A stretch of 41,639 nucleotides of DNA from a virus, in the IMG/VR virus record IMGVR_UViG_3300032516_000062, positions 1 to 41,639 of that record; one strand, written 5' to 3'. Below are positions 7,147-15,447 of the stretch, piece by piece. Position 1 is the first letter of the stretch. Every line of letters begins with the position of its first letter. The notes below the pieces were generated by a model, which was not told the origin of the DNA, did no database searches, and saw only the letters and a list, made by a program, of their open reading frames with translations. A program made the position numbers and the translations under genes.

Positions 7147-9030
7147 GTGGATATCCAGTCTAGTAATCCTGCGATGGTTCCAGTGCCTTTCTCAGGAAGA
7201 GACAGTTCATCAGATGCGCTTCACTATGTCCTCGACTTCGTGGAGAAGAGTGAACAGTTCCGGAGAAGGTATGCCGACATCTGGGATGAAGTCCTGGCCA
7301 ACTATATGGTCTCCTTCGATACCAATGGAGGAAACAGTACCTATGCCTGGAACTGGAACAGTAGGATCAACGGTGTGGCCAGCCGCGTACCTGGGTTGAG
7401 AGGGCGAATCAATGTAGGGTCAAGATTGAAGGACCCCGAAACCCACCAGATCGTGGAAACCCTGTCTGCCCAGGCTATCAGTCTTGCCTTGGGCCAGCGA
7501 GACTACGTCCAAGCAGTTCCGATTGGCATGGACGACCCGGAGAAGGCCCGGTTACTGAGCCGTCTCTTGATGGGAGTCCTTGAGTCACCCAACTTCTTCA
7601 TGTCGAATTACCTGGGGTTCAAGGATTCCTTTATCTTCGGTACAGCCATCATGGAACTCGGATGGGAGATGTGCCAGAGAATGCAGATGACCGCTCAGGG
7701 TCCTGTGCCCATGATCTACAAGAACGGTCCTCTTCTCCGTAATGTTGATATCTACGACTTCTATCCTGACCCATCTGGCACCAGAATTCAGTACGACATG
7801 GTGGGAGTAGCTAAGAGGTTCCGGATCAGCCGTGCCCAAGCCTCTGAACTGGCTCGCCAGAACGTCTATGACCCTCTCAAGACCGAACTTGTCAGTCTTC
7901 GGGCCAAGGCCAAGGTGAACGCCCAGAACAGTGGGACCGGAGACGCCCGTTTTCCGAGCGACCAGAAGCAAGTTGCCAGGGACACTGGGGTCTTGGAAGG
8001 CTTCGAGTACTGGGGAAGGGTGCCTTACGCGACCCCAGATGGCGCTGACAACCGCGTCATCACCGTTCTTGAGGGTGAAGTCGTCCGGGACACCATAAAT
8101 CCCTACTTCGACGGCATGATTCCCTTCAAGGAAATCGTGGTTAACCCCATTGCTGGACGGTTTTATGGACTTGGACCTGCTGAAGTCATCCGGTACATGC
8201 AGGATTCCGCCGATAACATGCTGATGCTGTTCAACGACGCCGCAGATTCTGCGGTCCATGCACCTCTACTGGTTGGGTCAGCCTTCGGAGGAGACCCCAA
8301 CAGGTTGCGTAATCGGGCCCCTCTGGACATTATCCCTTGCGCTAACCCTGAAGCTGTCCAACCGCTTCCTGTGGACATGAATGCCCTTCAGTTTGCTTCC
8401 CAGGACTTGATGCGCCGCAAGATGACCATGAGGGAGGCAGGGGGTGCGAACAATCCGAGCCAGTCCATTCCCAGTTCAGACCGCCAGACGGCCACCGAAA
8501 TCAGCACTTTGGCTCAGGCATCATCTCAGCGAAGCGAGTTGATGGTCCAAATCTATGAAAGGGACTACCTTAGCTGGCTTGGGAAGGCGATTCACTACCG
8601 GGTGAGGCAGTATGGGTCACCCCAGATGATCGCTACCCTCGAAGGCGAACCTTTCATGGTTCGGTTGGAGGATATCGACTATGAGGCCGATGTTCGATTC
8701 GTCGGAAGTCTGCATTTCAAGACCAAGATGCAGAAATCCTCTGAATTCCAGCAAGCCTTGACTGTCCTTGCCGATCCGGAACTGGTGATGATGTACCCTG
8801 AAGTCGTCGTGCAATATTTGCGCGATGTTCTCGACTTCAAGGACGCAACGAACATCGTCCAGAAGGCTACCCAACAGATACAGATGAAAATGATGATGGA
8901 AGCGGTTCAGAATGCTGCTTCAGGGAATGACCAAGAAGAGCGTGGCCGTGCCTCTCAGCCAGGAAATAAGGAAGAAAACATGGGAACTGAAGCTGGACAG
9001 ACCGAGAAACAGGGAGCAGCGATATCATGA
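7147..9030 (+). CDS. Portal protein
   Basis: A 627-residue protein forming the dodecameric head-tail portal. Evidence is its size and position between terminase and scaffold/capsid, with typical segments VLADPELVMM, GRFYGLGPAEVIRYMQDSAD and SDRQTATEIS, which are characteristic of podoviral-type portals. The C-terminal tail is charged and likely disordered. The start is GTG at 7147, three bases after the upstream stop. It overlaps the next gene by ATGA. Confidence 0.88.
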   Translation: MDIQSSNPAMVPVPFSGRDSSSDALHYVLDFVEKSEQFRRRYADIWDEVLANYMVSFDTNGGNSTYAWNWNSRINGVASRVPGLRGRINVGSRLKDPETHQIVETLSAQAISLALGQRDYVQAVPIGMDDPEKARLLSRLLMGVLESPNFFMSNYLGFKDSFIFGTAIMELGWEMCQRMQMTAQGPVPMIYKNGPLLRNVDIYDFYPDPSGTRIQYDMVGVAKRFRISRAQASELARQNVYDPLKTELVSLRAKAKVNAQNSGTGDARFPSDQKQVARDTGVLEGFEYWGRVPYATPDGADNRVITVLEGEVVRDTINPYFDGMIPFKEIVVNPIAGRFYGLGPAEVIRYMQDSADNMLMLFNDAADSAVHAPLLVGSAFGGDPNRLRNRAPLDIIPCANPEAVQPLPVDMNALQFASQDLMRRKMTMREAGGANNPSQSIPSSDRQTATEISTLAQASSQRSELMVQIYERDYLSWLGKAIHYRVRQYGSPQMIATLEGEPFMVRLEDIDYEADVRFVGSLHFKTKMQKSSEFQQALTVLADPELVMMYPEVVVQYLRDVLDFKDATNIVQKATQQIQMKMMMEAVQNAASGNDQEERGRASQPGNKEENMGTEAGQTEKQGAAIS

Positions 9031-9356
9031 CGGGAGATAATGGTAACGTGACAACCTTTGACAAGTTCAGGAGACTGGTTTCAAGGGATATTCTGGTCCC
9101 TCCGCTTGCGAGGCCACCAGAGCCAACTCCAGAAGAAACTGCCAGAGGAAAACTATCTGATTGGTCTAAAAACTCCCATGAGAGCTATGGAAGTCTCATG
9201 TTCGTACTTGACTTGCTCCGCGAAAACGCGGAAGCTACAGAGAATACGTCACTTGCTAACCAACCCCTGATGTTGTTCCATCACGGGAGGGTGGCGGCCT
9301 TCAAGGAGCTGAAGGTTTTTCTGGAATCGCTACGCCGGGATGCTCCCCCCGCGTAA
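9027..9356 (+). CDS. Hypothetical protein between portal and scaffold
   Basis: A 109-residue, mostly helical protein starting in an ATGA overlap with the portal gene. A proline-rich linker (PPLARPPEPTPEETARG) is followed by helices (SYGSLMFVLDLLRENAEA and GRVAAFKELKVFLESL). Its position suggests a head-assembly helper. No family recognised. Confidence 0.65.
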   Translation: MTGDNGNVTTFDKFRRLVSRDILVPPLARPPEPTPEETARGKLSDWSKNSHESYGSLMFVLDLLRENAEATENTSLANQPLMLFHHGRVAAFKELKVFLESLRRDAPPA

Positions 9357-9367
9357 GGAGAATGAAA

Positions 9368-10051
9368 ATGGACCCTAACAGCCCCAATCCACCGGCTGGA
9401 ACACCGCCCGCAGAGGGGACGACTCCTGCTCCCGATCTCAATGCTGAACTGAACCAACTCCGGTCTAAAGTCAACGAGCTTCAGACCCGAGAAGGACGGT
9501 TCCGCAACGAGAAAGGGGTCATGCAGTCTCGAATCCGTGAACTCGAACAGTTGGCCCTTGGGAACTCGACTGAAGGGCCGGATTATGGGCAACAGACCTT
9601 TGTTCCCCCCGGCCAACAATACAACAATCCCCAGTATCAGCCTGCATTCCATGTACAACAGGATGTGGTCACACGAGAGGAATGGGATCTTGACCGATTC
9701 CGGCGCGAGCAACCCACACGCTTCGATGCGGTGCGCAGCGTCGCCCTCGATTCTGTCAAAGTTTCCCAACACATCAAGTACCGCCCAGGCCCTAGCGGTC
9801 AGGCCGTCCCCGATGTGTATGGCACCTACAAGGCCATCTCCGATTCGATGGAACTCCAGGAACTGCGGGAAGCCCAAGCCAAAGCCAACCCCAACAGAAA
9901 CCCTGCTTTGGGAGTCATCTCCGGATCTGGAGCCGCGTCTTCACCGGAGCAGATCGACTTGAACTCTCCGGAAATGACACCGGAAAAGGTGAAAGAGATG
10001 TTTCCCGAAGCTTTCGTCCCTGAGGCTACTCCCTGGGGGACTAGAAGGTAA
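9368..10051 (+). CDS. Scaffold-like head assembly protein
   Basis: A 227-residue protein immediately upstream of the capsid gene. The N-terminus is proline-rich and disordered. Residues about 25-65 form a coiled coil (LNQLRSKVNELQTREG onward), followed by a Gln/Pro-rich region and a helical C-terminus ending in PEKVKEMFPEAF. These traits and the position match scaffolding proteins. AAGGAG lies seven bases before the ATG at 9368; the ATG at 9362 is too close to it. No protease motif is seen. Confidence 0.72.
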   Translation: MDPNSPNPPAGTPPAEGTTPAPDLNAELNQLRSKVNELQTREGRFRNEKGVMQSRIRELEQLALGNSTEGPDYGQQTFVPPGQQYNNPQYQPAFHVQQDVVTREEWDLDRFRREQPTRFDAVRSVALDSVKVSQHIKYRPGPSGQAVPDVYGTYKAISDSMELQELREAQAKANPNRNPALGVISGSGAASSPEQIDLNSPEMTPEKVKEMFPEAFVPEATPWGTRR

Positions 10052-10055
10052 CTAG

Positions 10056-11039
10056 ATGGCTGCTGCCAGAACTATACAGGGCTCTGCTGGTGCATCGCAT
10101 CTGGGTGCCGTACAGGATGCCTATCTTGAGAAACAGTTTCTCAGGTTCCTGCATCGGCGACTCGTTGCCGTGCCCCTTTGCAAGCGTTCCACCCTTCCAG
10201 AAAACTCCGGAAGGACGGTTCGCTGGAACTTCTTCGTGGCTCCCACAACCGCTGTGGCGAACCTGACCAACAATACCACCACAGAAGGAACGACCCCTTC
10301 GGTGGGGACCGCGTATACTCTTACCTCCGTGACGGGAACTCTTTCCGAGTTCCAGAACTACCTCGACTATTCCCGCGTGTTCCAGCTCATTTCGCTGGCG
10401 GGGAGTATCGACGAGGTGGCTCGTGTCATGGCGTACGAGGCTGCGATGACCTTTGATGCTTTCGTCATTGATGGAGCCAACGCGACCAGTACCACTGTGG
10501 ATGCTGGAACCGCGATGACCGCTGATGCCGTGCGTCAGGGGGTTGCTGCCTTGGAAAACTTCGATGCTCAGCCGAACCCCAATACTCCTGGCGGGGCTTT
10601 CTTTGCTGGCATCTTCTCAGCCGAAGCGGCCTACGATATGATGGGAGAAGGTTCTCCTGTCTGGTTCCAGGCCAAATCAAGTGACTATCAGGCTGCTCTG
10701 ACGACTCCGTGGGATGGTACCGTCGCCACAGCGGGTCTGTACAAGTGCCTGATCAAGGTCTCCAACAACATCATCGTCGCCGCCAGCGAGGACTTTAACC
10801 TCATTGTGGCCGACGAAGGGATCTGTTGCGCGTCCCTTGGAACTGACCCCATCGGACCTCGCATCATCCACACCCGGCCCGACGAGAACGTCGCCAGTCC
10901 GACCCGTAACTTCGGGACCATCGGCTGGTGGGGGCTCTTTGCCGGAGGACTCCTGCAGAACAAGTGTGTCGCCTACGTGAAGTCCGACGCTGGCGTTCAC
11001 ACCCACACTGCGGCTTCCTGGGGCACCAACCCGATGTAA
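10056..11039 (+). CDS. Major capsid protein, N4-gp56 type
   Basis: A 327-residue shell protein. The pattern LEKQFLRFLHRRLVAVPLCKR near the N-terminus, then STLPENSGRTVRWNFFV and TEGTTPSVGTAYTLTSV, is the hallmark of the N4-gp56 family of HK97-fold capsid proteins. The C-terminal part carries FGTIGWWGLFAGGLLQ. The length is on the short side for the family. It is followed by a hairpin at 11058-11080 and a gap of about 100 bp, which suits a highly expressed gene. Confidence 0.9.
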   Translation: MAAARTIQGSAGASHLGAVQDAYLEKQFLRFLHRRLVAVPLCKRSTLPENSGRTVRWNFFVAPTTAVANLTNNTTTEGTTPSVGTAYTLTSVTGTLSEFQNYLDYSRVFQLISLAGSIDEVARVMAYEAAMTFDAFVIDGANATSTTVDAGTAMTADAVRQGVAALENFDAQPNPNTPGGAFFAGIFSAEAAYDMMGEGSPVWFQAKSSDYQAALTTPWDGTVATAGLYKCLIKVSNNIIVAASEDFNLIVADEGICCASLGTDPIGPRIIHTRPDENVASPTRNFGTIGWWGLFAGGLLQNKCVAYVKSDAGVHTHTAASWGTNPM

Positions 11040-11057
11040 GTCGGGTCCAGCGAGTTC

Positions 11058-11080
11058 GGCAGCTCTCGCCAAAAGCTGCC
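11058..11080 (+). terminator. Hairpin after the capsid gene
   Basis: GGCAGCT and AGCTGCC form a 7-bp perfect stem around nine bases, 19 bases after the capsid stop. No T-run follows, so it is more likely an mRNA-stabilising or partial terminator hairpin than a strong terminator. It would help keep capsid mRNA abundant relative to downstream genes. Confidence 0.4.
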
Positions 11081-11141
11081 AGAAAATATGGGATGTATAC
11101 GGAAAGGAACCTGTTGCATATGAAAGACCGGCGAACGGTGT

Positions 11142-11312
11142 ATGTACCTCAAGGGCGAGGTTGGAGTCTTCACGACCTGCTCCAAGTACGCAGACCGCTA
11201 CGACCACATGCTCATCGTGATGGTGGATGGTGATGGGAAACCCCAAGGACTCGATTACTGCATCCCAGATTCATGGCCTGAATGCTGCCAAGGGTGTTCC
11301 AAGGAAGATTAA
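11142..11312 (+). CDS. Small Cys-rich protein, 56 residues
   Basis: An ATG at 11142 opens a frame running to TAA at 11310-11312. Codon choice throughout (ctc, atc, aag, tac, gac) is like neighbouring genes. The protein has an N-terminal GEVGVFTTCSKYADRYDHM and a C-terminal CIPDSWPECCQGCS with four Cys, so it may bind metal. Its weak point is a poor ribosome binding site. It ends 11 bases before the GTG start of the next gene. No family recognised. Confidence 0.55.
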   Translation: MYLKGEVGVFTTCSKYADRYDHMLIVMVDGDGKPQGLDYCIPDSWPECCQGCSKED

Positions 11313-11322
11313 CGGAAACGTC

Positions 11323-12141
11323 GTGAACAACTCCGGCAGGAAGCACGTCATGATGGCGATTCCCTGCATGAAGGCTTCCATCACGACTCCCATAGCTACC
11401 CTGATGTGCGATTCCGTCCTTGAGGGGTTGAAACCTGGGGGTGAGTGGGTCTACTCGTTCAGGATCGTCTCCGACTACTTCCCAACCGAATACGCCAGAA
11501 ACGTCCTTTGCCGACACTTCCTGGAATCCGATGCCCAGTACATGTGGTTCATCGACTCTGACACCATGCCCGATGCAAATTCCTTCAAGTTATTTGATGT
11601 CGATGCTGATATAGTGGCAGGAGTCTATCCTATCGGAAGACAGGAACGCGGGAACCGGGTTCTGGCTGTCGATTGGGGGATGTACCAGAAGTCGGAGGAA
11701 CACGAGAATGGATGGCTCGCCCTGCCCTTGGAGGCCTACCAGAAGGGCGAAGTCATTGACGTGGACGCCGTGGCCACAGGTTGTATGGTCATCAAGCGTC
11801 ACGTCATTGAACACTTTGCCAAGACAGCAGAAAAAGACGAAGACGGGACTCCGGCCATCTTCTTCTGGCCGAAAGTCTGTACAGGGAAGTCCATCTGCTC
11901 GGACGACTTTGACTTCTGCAAAAGGGCGAAAGCGGCAGGGTTCCAGATCAAGGTCCACACCTCGGTGAGATGGGGCCATCTGAAGTTCAAGGACCTCCGG
12001 GATGTCTACGAACAGTTGAAGTCGGCTTGGATGGCCGGATACGAAGAGTCTGCTGAAGAAGGGGGCTACACAGCCCTCAAAGAAGGGATGGGACTGGAAG
12101 ATGGCTCTCAAGTCATCCTACCTCCTCACGGCCCCCAGTGA
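11323..12141 (+). CDS. GT-A fold glycosyltransferase-like protein, copy 2
   Basis: A 272-residue paralogue of the protein at 4866. From the GTG at 11323 the two align from the first residue: KHVMMAIPC here and KHILLAIPC there both begin at residue 7. An ATG at 11227 is also in frame but would overlap the small gene before it. The DxD motif is WFIDSDT (Asp 78 and 80), and DDFDFCKRAKAAGF and RWGHLKF follow as in copy 1. The sugar and acceptor are unknown. It overlaps the next gene by 41 bp. Confidence 0.75.
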   Translation: MNNSGRKHVMMAIPCMKASITTPIATLMCDSVLEGLKPGGEWVYSFRIVSDYFPTEYARNVLCRHFLESDAQYMWFIDSDTMPDANSFKLFDVDADIVAGVYPIGRQERGNRVLAVDWGMYQKSEEHENGWLALPLEAYQKGEVIDVDAVATGCMVIKRHVIEHFAKTAEKDEDGTPAIFFWPKVCTGKSICSDDFDFCKRAKAAGFQIKVHTSVRWGHLKFKDLRDVYEQLKSAWMAGYEESAEEGGYTALKEGMGLEDGSQVILPPHGPQ

Positions 12142-12688
12142 CGCTGTAGACGCTCTTGGGGTTACGATGACGAGTGTAGACCTTATCAAAGGATTGCGGC
12201 AGTGCAATGCCAACCTGACCGTTCCTGATCCTTCCGTGTTTCCCTGGTATCCCTTGCAGATGAATGGGCATACCAGTATGTGGATAGGGGAACCCTTCAA
12301 GGGCAGGAAAATCACTGTGTTGCGTCTCGGAGCTATTCCTGAATGGACCCAACTTGACCCCAACGGACTCATCATCGAACTCGGGTGGAGAAGGATTCTT
12401 ACGAAGGCCATCAGAGCCAAGGCAGTCACCAAACGGCAGATCGAGAGAGTCTTCAAGATATCCATGGACGTGGATGGAGCCAGTGGGTATTGCCAGCAAT
12501 GCAGAAGGGAAGGGCTCGGTTTCGTCAAGTCCAATAGTAAGTCAGGGATGTGCGACACCCATGCTCATGCCTATGGACAGGTTTCCAGCGCAAGACGCCA
12601 GAAAAAGGACGCTCCTCTGGCGCTCCGCGACCTTGCATCGCATGAATCGCGGTTACCCGTGAGCGTCAATGTCGGAGGCTCCAAATGA
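12101..12688 (+). CDS. Hypothetical protein with zinc-ribbon-like C-terminus
   Basis: A 195-residue protein. The middle is an alpha/beta segment (SMWIGEPFKGRKITVLRL). Near residues 150-175 there is CQQCRREG followed about 15 residues later by CDTHAHAYG, a possible Cys-Cys-Cys-His zinc site. The C-terminal tail is basic and flexible. It starts inside the end of the glycosyltransferase-like gene and shares ATGA with the next. It lies between capsid and connector genes; role unknown. Confidence 0.65.
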   Translation: MALKSSYLLTAPSDAVDALGVTMTSVDLIKGLRQCNANLTVPDPSVFPWYPLQMNGHTSMWIGEPFKGRKITVLRLGAIPEWTQLDPNGLIIELGWRRILTKAIRAKAVTKRQIERVFKISMDVDGASGYCQQCRREGLGFVKSNSKSGMCDTHAHAYGQVSSARRQKKDAPLALRDLASHESRLPVSVNVGGSK

Positions 12689-13218
12689 GTTCCAGAGTGT
12701 TCCGTGGCAACCCGAAATGGAAGAATGGAATTCCAGCCAACAGCAAGATCCGCATTGTGACCCTCCCAGACGCGACAGTGGTGTATGAGAACGACCGTAT
12801 CACCAAGGAAGTCACTGTGGATCTTGATCCTGGTTACTACCACTGCGTTGTCAAGAAGTTCCTCGGCAGGAATTCCATGGGACGCCTTAGTCAGATTCGT
12901 TTCGAGGAACGGTTCTTTCACGACCTCACGGAACAGGAATTCAACGTCCTGGCTACCATGAGGCCCACCAACGCCAAGGGGAGGCTTCTCTCTGGGGGAT
13001 GGAACTACAACTGTGGTTATCCGGCCTGTGAGTACTCCTGCAACAACCCGATGGCGATGGTCCTCCATGAGATCGAAGTTCACAAGGACATCAAGAGGTC
13101 GGATCTCGTTAAGGATTCCGACTATCTTATTGACCAGAACCTGACTGCACAAGCTGAAGCCGCCGATAAGGCCAGAGGACCAGTCAAGGGTCGTGCCTAC
13201 GTAGGCGACAAGGCATAA
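12685..13218 (+). CDS. Hypothetical protein with C2H2-like finger
   Basis: A 177-residue protein with ATGA coupling to its upstream neighbour. The first 95 residues look beta-rich (KIRIVTLPDATVVYENDR). Around residues 110-135 is CGYPACEYSC followed by HEIEVH, which fits a small C2H2-type zinc finger. A charged helical tail follows. It may be a head or DNA-binding accessory protein; no family recognised. Confidence 0.65.
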   Translation: MSSRVFRGNPKWKNGIPANSKIRIVTLPDATVVYENDRITKEVTVDLDPGYYHCVVKKFLGRNSMGRLSQIRFEERFFHDLTEQEFNVLATMRPTNAKGRLLSGGWNYNCGYPACEYSCNNPMAMVLHEIEVHKDIKRSDLVKDSDYLIDQNLTAQAEAADKARGPVKGRAYVGDKA

Positions 13219-13227
13219 GGATGACAG

Positions 13228-13923
13228 ATGCCTGATGTCTATTTCCAATCACAATCGTCCAGTTTTCCACAGACCTCCGAGAACAGGACTAGGACACAGG
13301 CGTCGGTTGAGTTGCTTGAGTACACTGGCGGGGCGAATCGACCAGAGGCTCAGGTTGCTGCTGCAAGAGCCTGGGACTCCGCTGTCAGGGAATTCAATAC
13401 AGTGGGATGGAGGTTCAACCGGCGCACCCAGAACATCACCCTGGTTGCCTCTACTCCTACCTATGCCCTTTCTAGCACCTTCAGATCTCCCATCCGTGCT
13501 GTCTACCTCGATACCAACAGTAAGGAACAGTGGCAGTTGGAGTGGATGTCTTGGGAGGTCTGGGTATCCGTTTATGGCAGCGGGGCCACGGCCAATGCTT
13601 CTCTAGCGGACTACTACACCGCCTTCAATATCCACAATCAAGGAACCATCAGGCTTGAACCTTCACCGGGAACCTCTGTGACTTGGCCAACCCTTCAGGT
13701 TCAGTACCTTGCCAGGATTGCACTGGCGACAGACAATGATGACCGACTGAACGTTCCTGTCGAGGTAGACGAGGCCGTTTTCCAACTTGCTGCTGCAACC
13801 TTACAGGACAGGGTTCGTGGGGGTGCTGATAGCATCTTTGGACGAGCCAAGATGCTGAGGCTTGAGTGTGAGCGAGAGCACCGCGAATGGCCTGAACCTA
13901 CTGGTTGGGGAGCCAACGGATAA
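13228..13923 (+). CDS. Possible head-tail adaptor (connector) protein
   Basis: A 231-residue protein with helices at both ends (AQVAAARAWDSAVREFN and EAVFQLAAATLQDRVRGGAD) flanking a beta-rich centre. This layout, the size and the position after capsid and before tail genes fit tail-tubular-A or gp4-type adaptors of podoviruses. AAGGATG precedes the ATG. The assignment is by pattern and context, not by an unmistakable motif. Confidence 0.55.
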   Translation: MPDVYFQSQSSSFPQTSENRTRTQASVELLEYTGGANRPEAQVAAARAWDSAVREFNTVGWRFNRRTQNITLVASTPTYALSSTFRSPIRAVYLDTNSKEQWQLEWMSWEVWVSVYGSGATANASLADYYTAFNIHNQGTIRLEPSPGTSVTWPTLQVQYLARIALATDNDDRLNVPVEVDEAVFQLAAATLQDRVRGGADSIFGRAKMLRLECEREHREWPEPTGWGANG

Positions 13924-13947
13924 TGGGACAACGTTACAGGAGAACCC

Positions 13948-14208
13948 ATGGCTAGGAAAAAGAAGTTAGACACCAGGATGAAAAGTGCATATTCCAACGA
14001 CAGAATGACTGTTGACGAGATGGACTATCAGGCGCAACTGATGGGTAAATTGAATTGGAAAAAGGGCTCGAATAGCGATGTTGCAAGCCTGCGCCCTTCG
14101 CCAGAGAAACCATTGAGGCCACCCAGATCGTTGATGGTCAGAGTTTTTAAGGGCAAAGTTTCCCAAGAGGCAGCCAGAAGACGTAACAAACTTCTCCGAC
14201 CACGGTGA
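13948..14208 (+). CDS. Basic small protein, 86 residues
   Basis: A very basic protein with an N-terminal ARKKKLDTRMK, a short helix (MTVDEMDYQAQLMGKLNWKK) and a C-terminal SQEAARRRNKLLRPR. A CAGGAGAA site precedes the ATG. It resembles the other short basic proteins after terL in style. It could be a minor virion or nucleic-acid-binding protein; unknown. Confidence 0.6.
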   Translation: MARKKKLDTRMKSAYSNDRMTVDEMDYQAQLMGKLNWKKGSNSDVASLRPSPEKPLRPPRSLMVRVFKGKVSQEAARRRNKLLRPR

Positions 14209-14214
14209 AATAAT

Positions 14215-15447
14215 ATGCCCCAGCTAGGCCGTTTCACGCACACAGCATCCAGTAGCACCACCGGACTCCCAATATCCGGAGCGTCAGTTACCCTCTACAA
14301 AGAAGGTTCTACTGTCAATGGAGCCCAGGCCATTACCACTGGACAAGCAGTAACGGTAAGACATCGCGGAAAGATTGTTGCCACCGACAATGCTTTTCTG
14401 AATACGACCACGGGAACACTCTATGCTGTGGATAGCGTCACAGCCACCACCATCACCTTGAGTGGATTTGCCGGAACTCTTAGTCTGGCCAATGGAGATC
14501 GGATTATAGCAGCAACCAATACCCCATCGTTTTACACTGACGACCAAGGCGGAGCGGCTGTTTCCCCAACAGCCAACATCCTTACAACCTCATCTGTGGG
14601 ACTGGCAGCTGCCTATGTCAATACCGGAGCTTACGATTATATCGTCAGCGGAAGTGGACTTAATACGGAACTCTATCAGGGTATGGTGGTGAGTGGAGAA
14701 GCCCCGTCTGTCATCTATAGCGGAGAGACGGACTCGGCATCCGCTGTTGCCCATAAACTCGATACGATCAATGCCATGTCCACGAGCGGATCGAAGTTAC
14801 TCTCCCTGTTAAATAACACAACCGAGAAGTTCTACGTAGATAAGGACGGTAAACTCGGATTGAACATCGGCATTCTCGGTACCCTTGCTGTTGCCGGGGC
14901 TACAACATTATCGAGTACTCTCGCAGCCGGTACAACCACCATAACTGGAACACTCACTGCAAGTGATCTTACTACGGCAGGCGCTCTTACAGCTGGAACT
15001 GTGTCCGTAAGTGGTGCTATTTCTTTGGCAGCAACCACGATAACGAGTACTCTTCTTGTTGGAAATGCCAAGACAAGTCTCTACAGACTTTACTGTGATC
15101 AAGGAACATCTCATGTCAATGGAGACTGGGTTTTAAGTGCCGGTTGGGGCAGCACGGCGACTGCAACGGTTGCCGCCTCTTCCAAGGACAATAGATTCAT
15201 GGTCACTATTCTTTGTCAGGGAAGTGGGATTGCCGCTAATCCTACTGCAACCCTGACGTTCAAGAATGGAACCTTCACAAGCGCTCCGTTTGCTGTTTTG
15301 AACTGGAGTGGAGGTACTGGGAATGTCCAGACTTCTCCGCTCTGGACCACAACAGCGACTACCCTGGTGGTGACTCACAAGGATAGTGTCGATAATGTTC
15401 CCAGTTCAGGCGATACCTACATTCTTGGGGGTATTGTCATAGGATAA
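14215..15447 (+). CDS. Tail fibre-like structural protein
   Basis: A 410-residue, Thr/Ser/Gly/Ala-rich protein. At about residues 220-285 it has a run of short repeats of the GTLTASDLTTAGALTAG kind, which form triple-stranded beta fibres in many phage tail proteins. The N-terminal domain (RFTHTASSSTTGLPISGASV) is beta-rich and could be a head or tail attachment domain; the C-terminus is a compact beta domain. It ends in an overlap with the next gene. Host-binding role is inferred. Confidence 0.7.
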   Translation: MPQLGRFTHTASSSTTGLPISGASVTLYKEGSTVNGAQAITTGQAVTVRHRGKIVATDNAFLNTTTGTLYAVDSVTATTITLSGFAGTLSLANGDRIIAATNTPSFYTDDQGGAAVSPTANILTTSSVGLAAAYVNTGAYDYIVSGSGLNTELYQGMVVSGEAPSVIYSGETDSASAVAHKLDTINAMSTSGSKLLSLLNNTTEKFYVDKDGKLGLNIGILGTLAVAGATTLSSTLAAGTTTITGTLTASDLTTAGALTAGTVSVSGAISLAATTITSTLLVGNAKTSLYRLYCDQGTSHVNGDWVLSAGWGSTATATVAASSKDNRFMVTILCQGSGIAANPTATLTFKNGTFTSAPFAVLNWSGGTGNVQTSPLWTTTATTLVVTHKDSVDNVPSSGDTYILGGIVIG

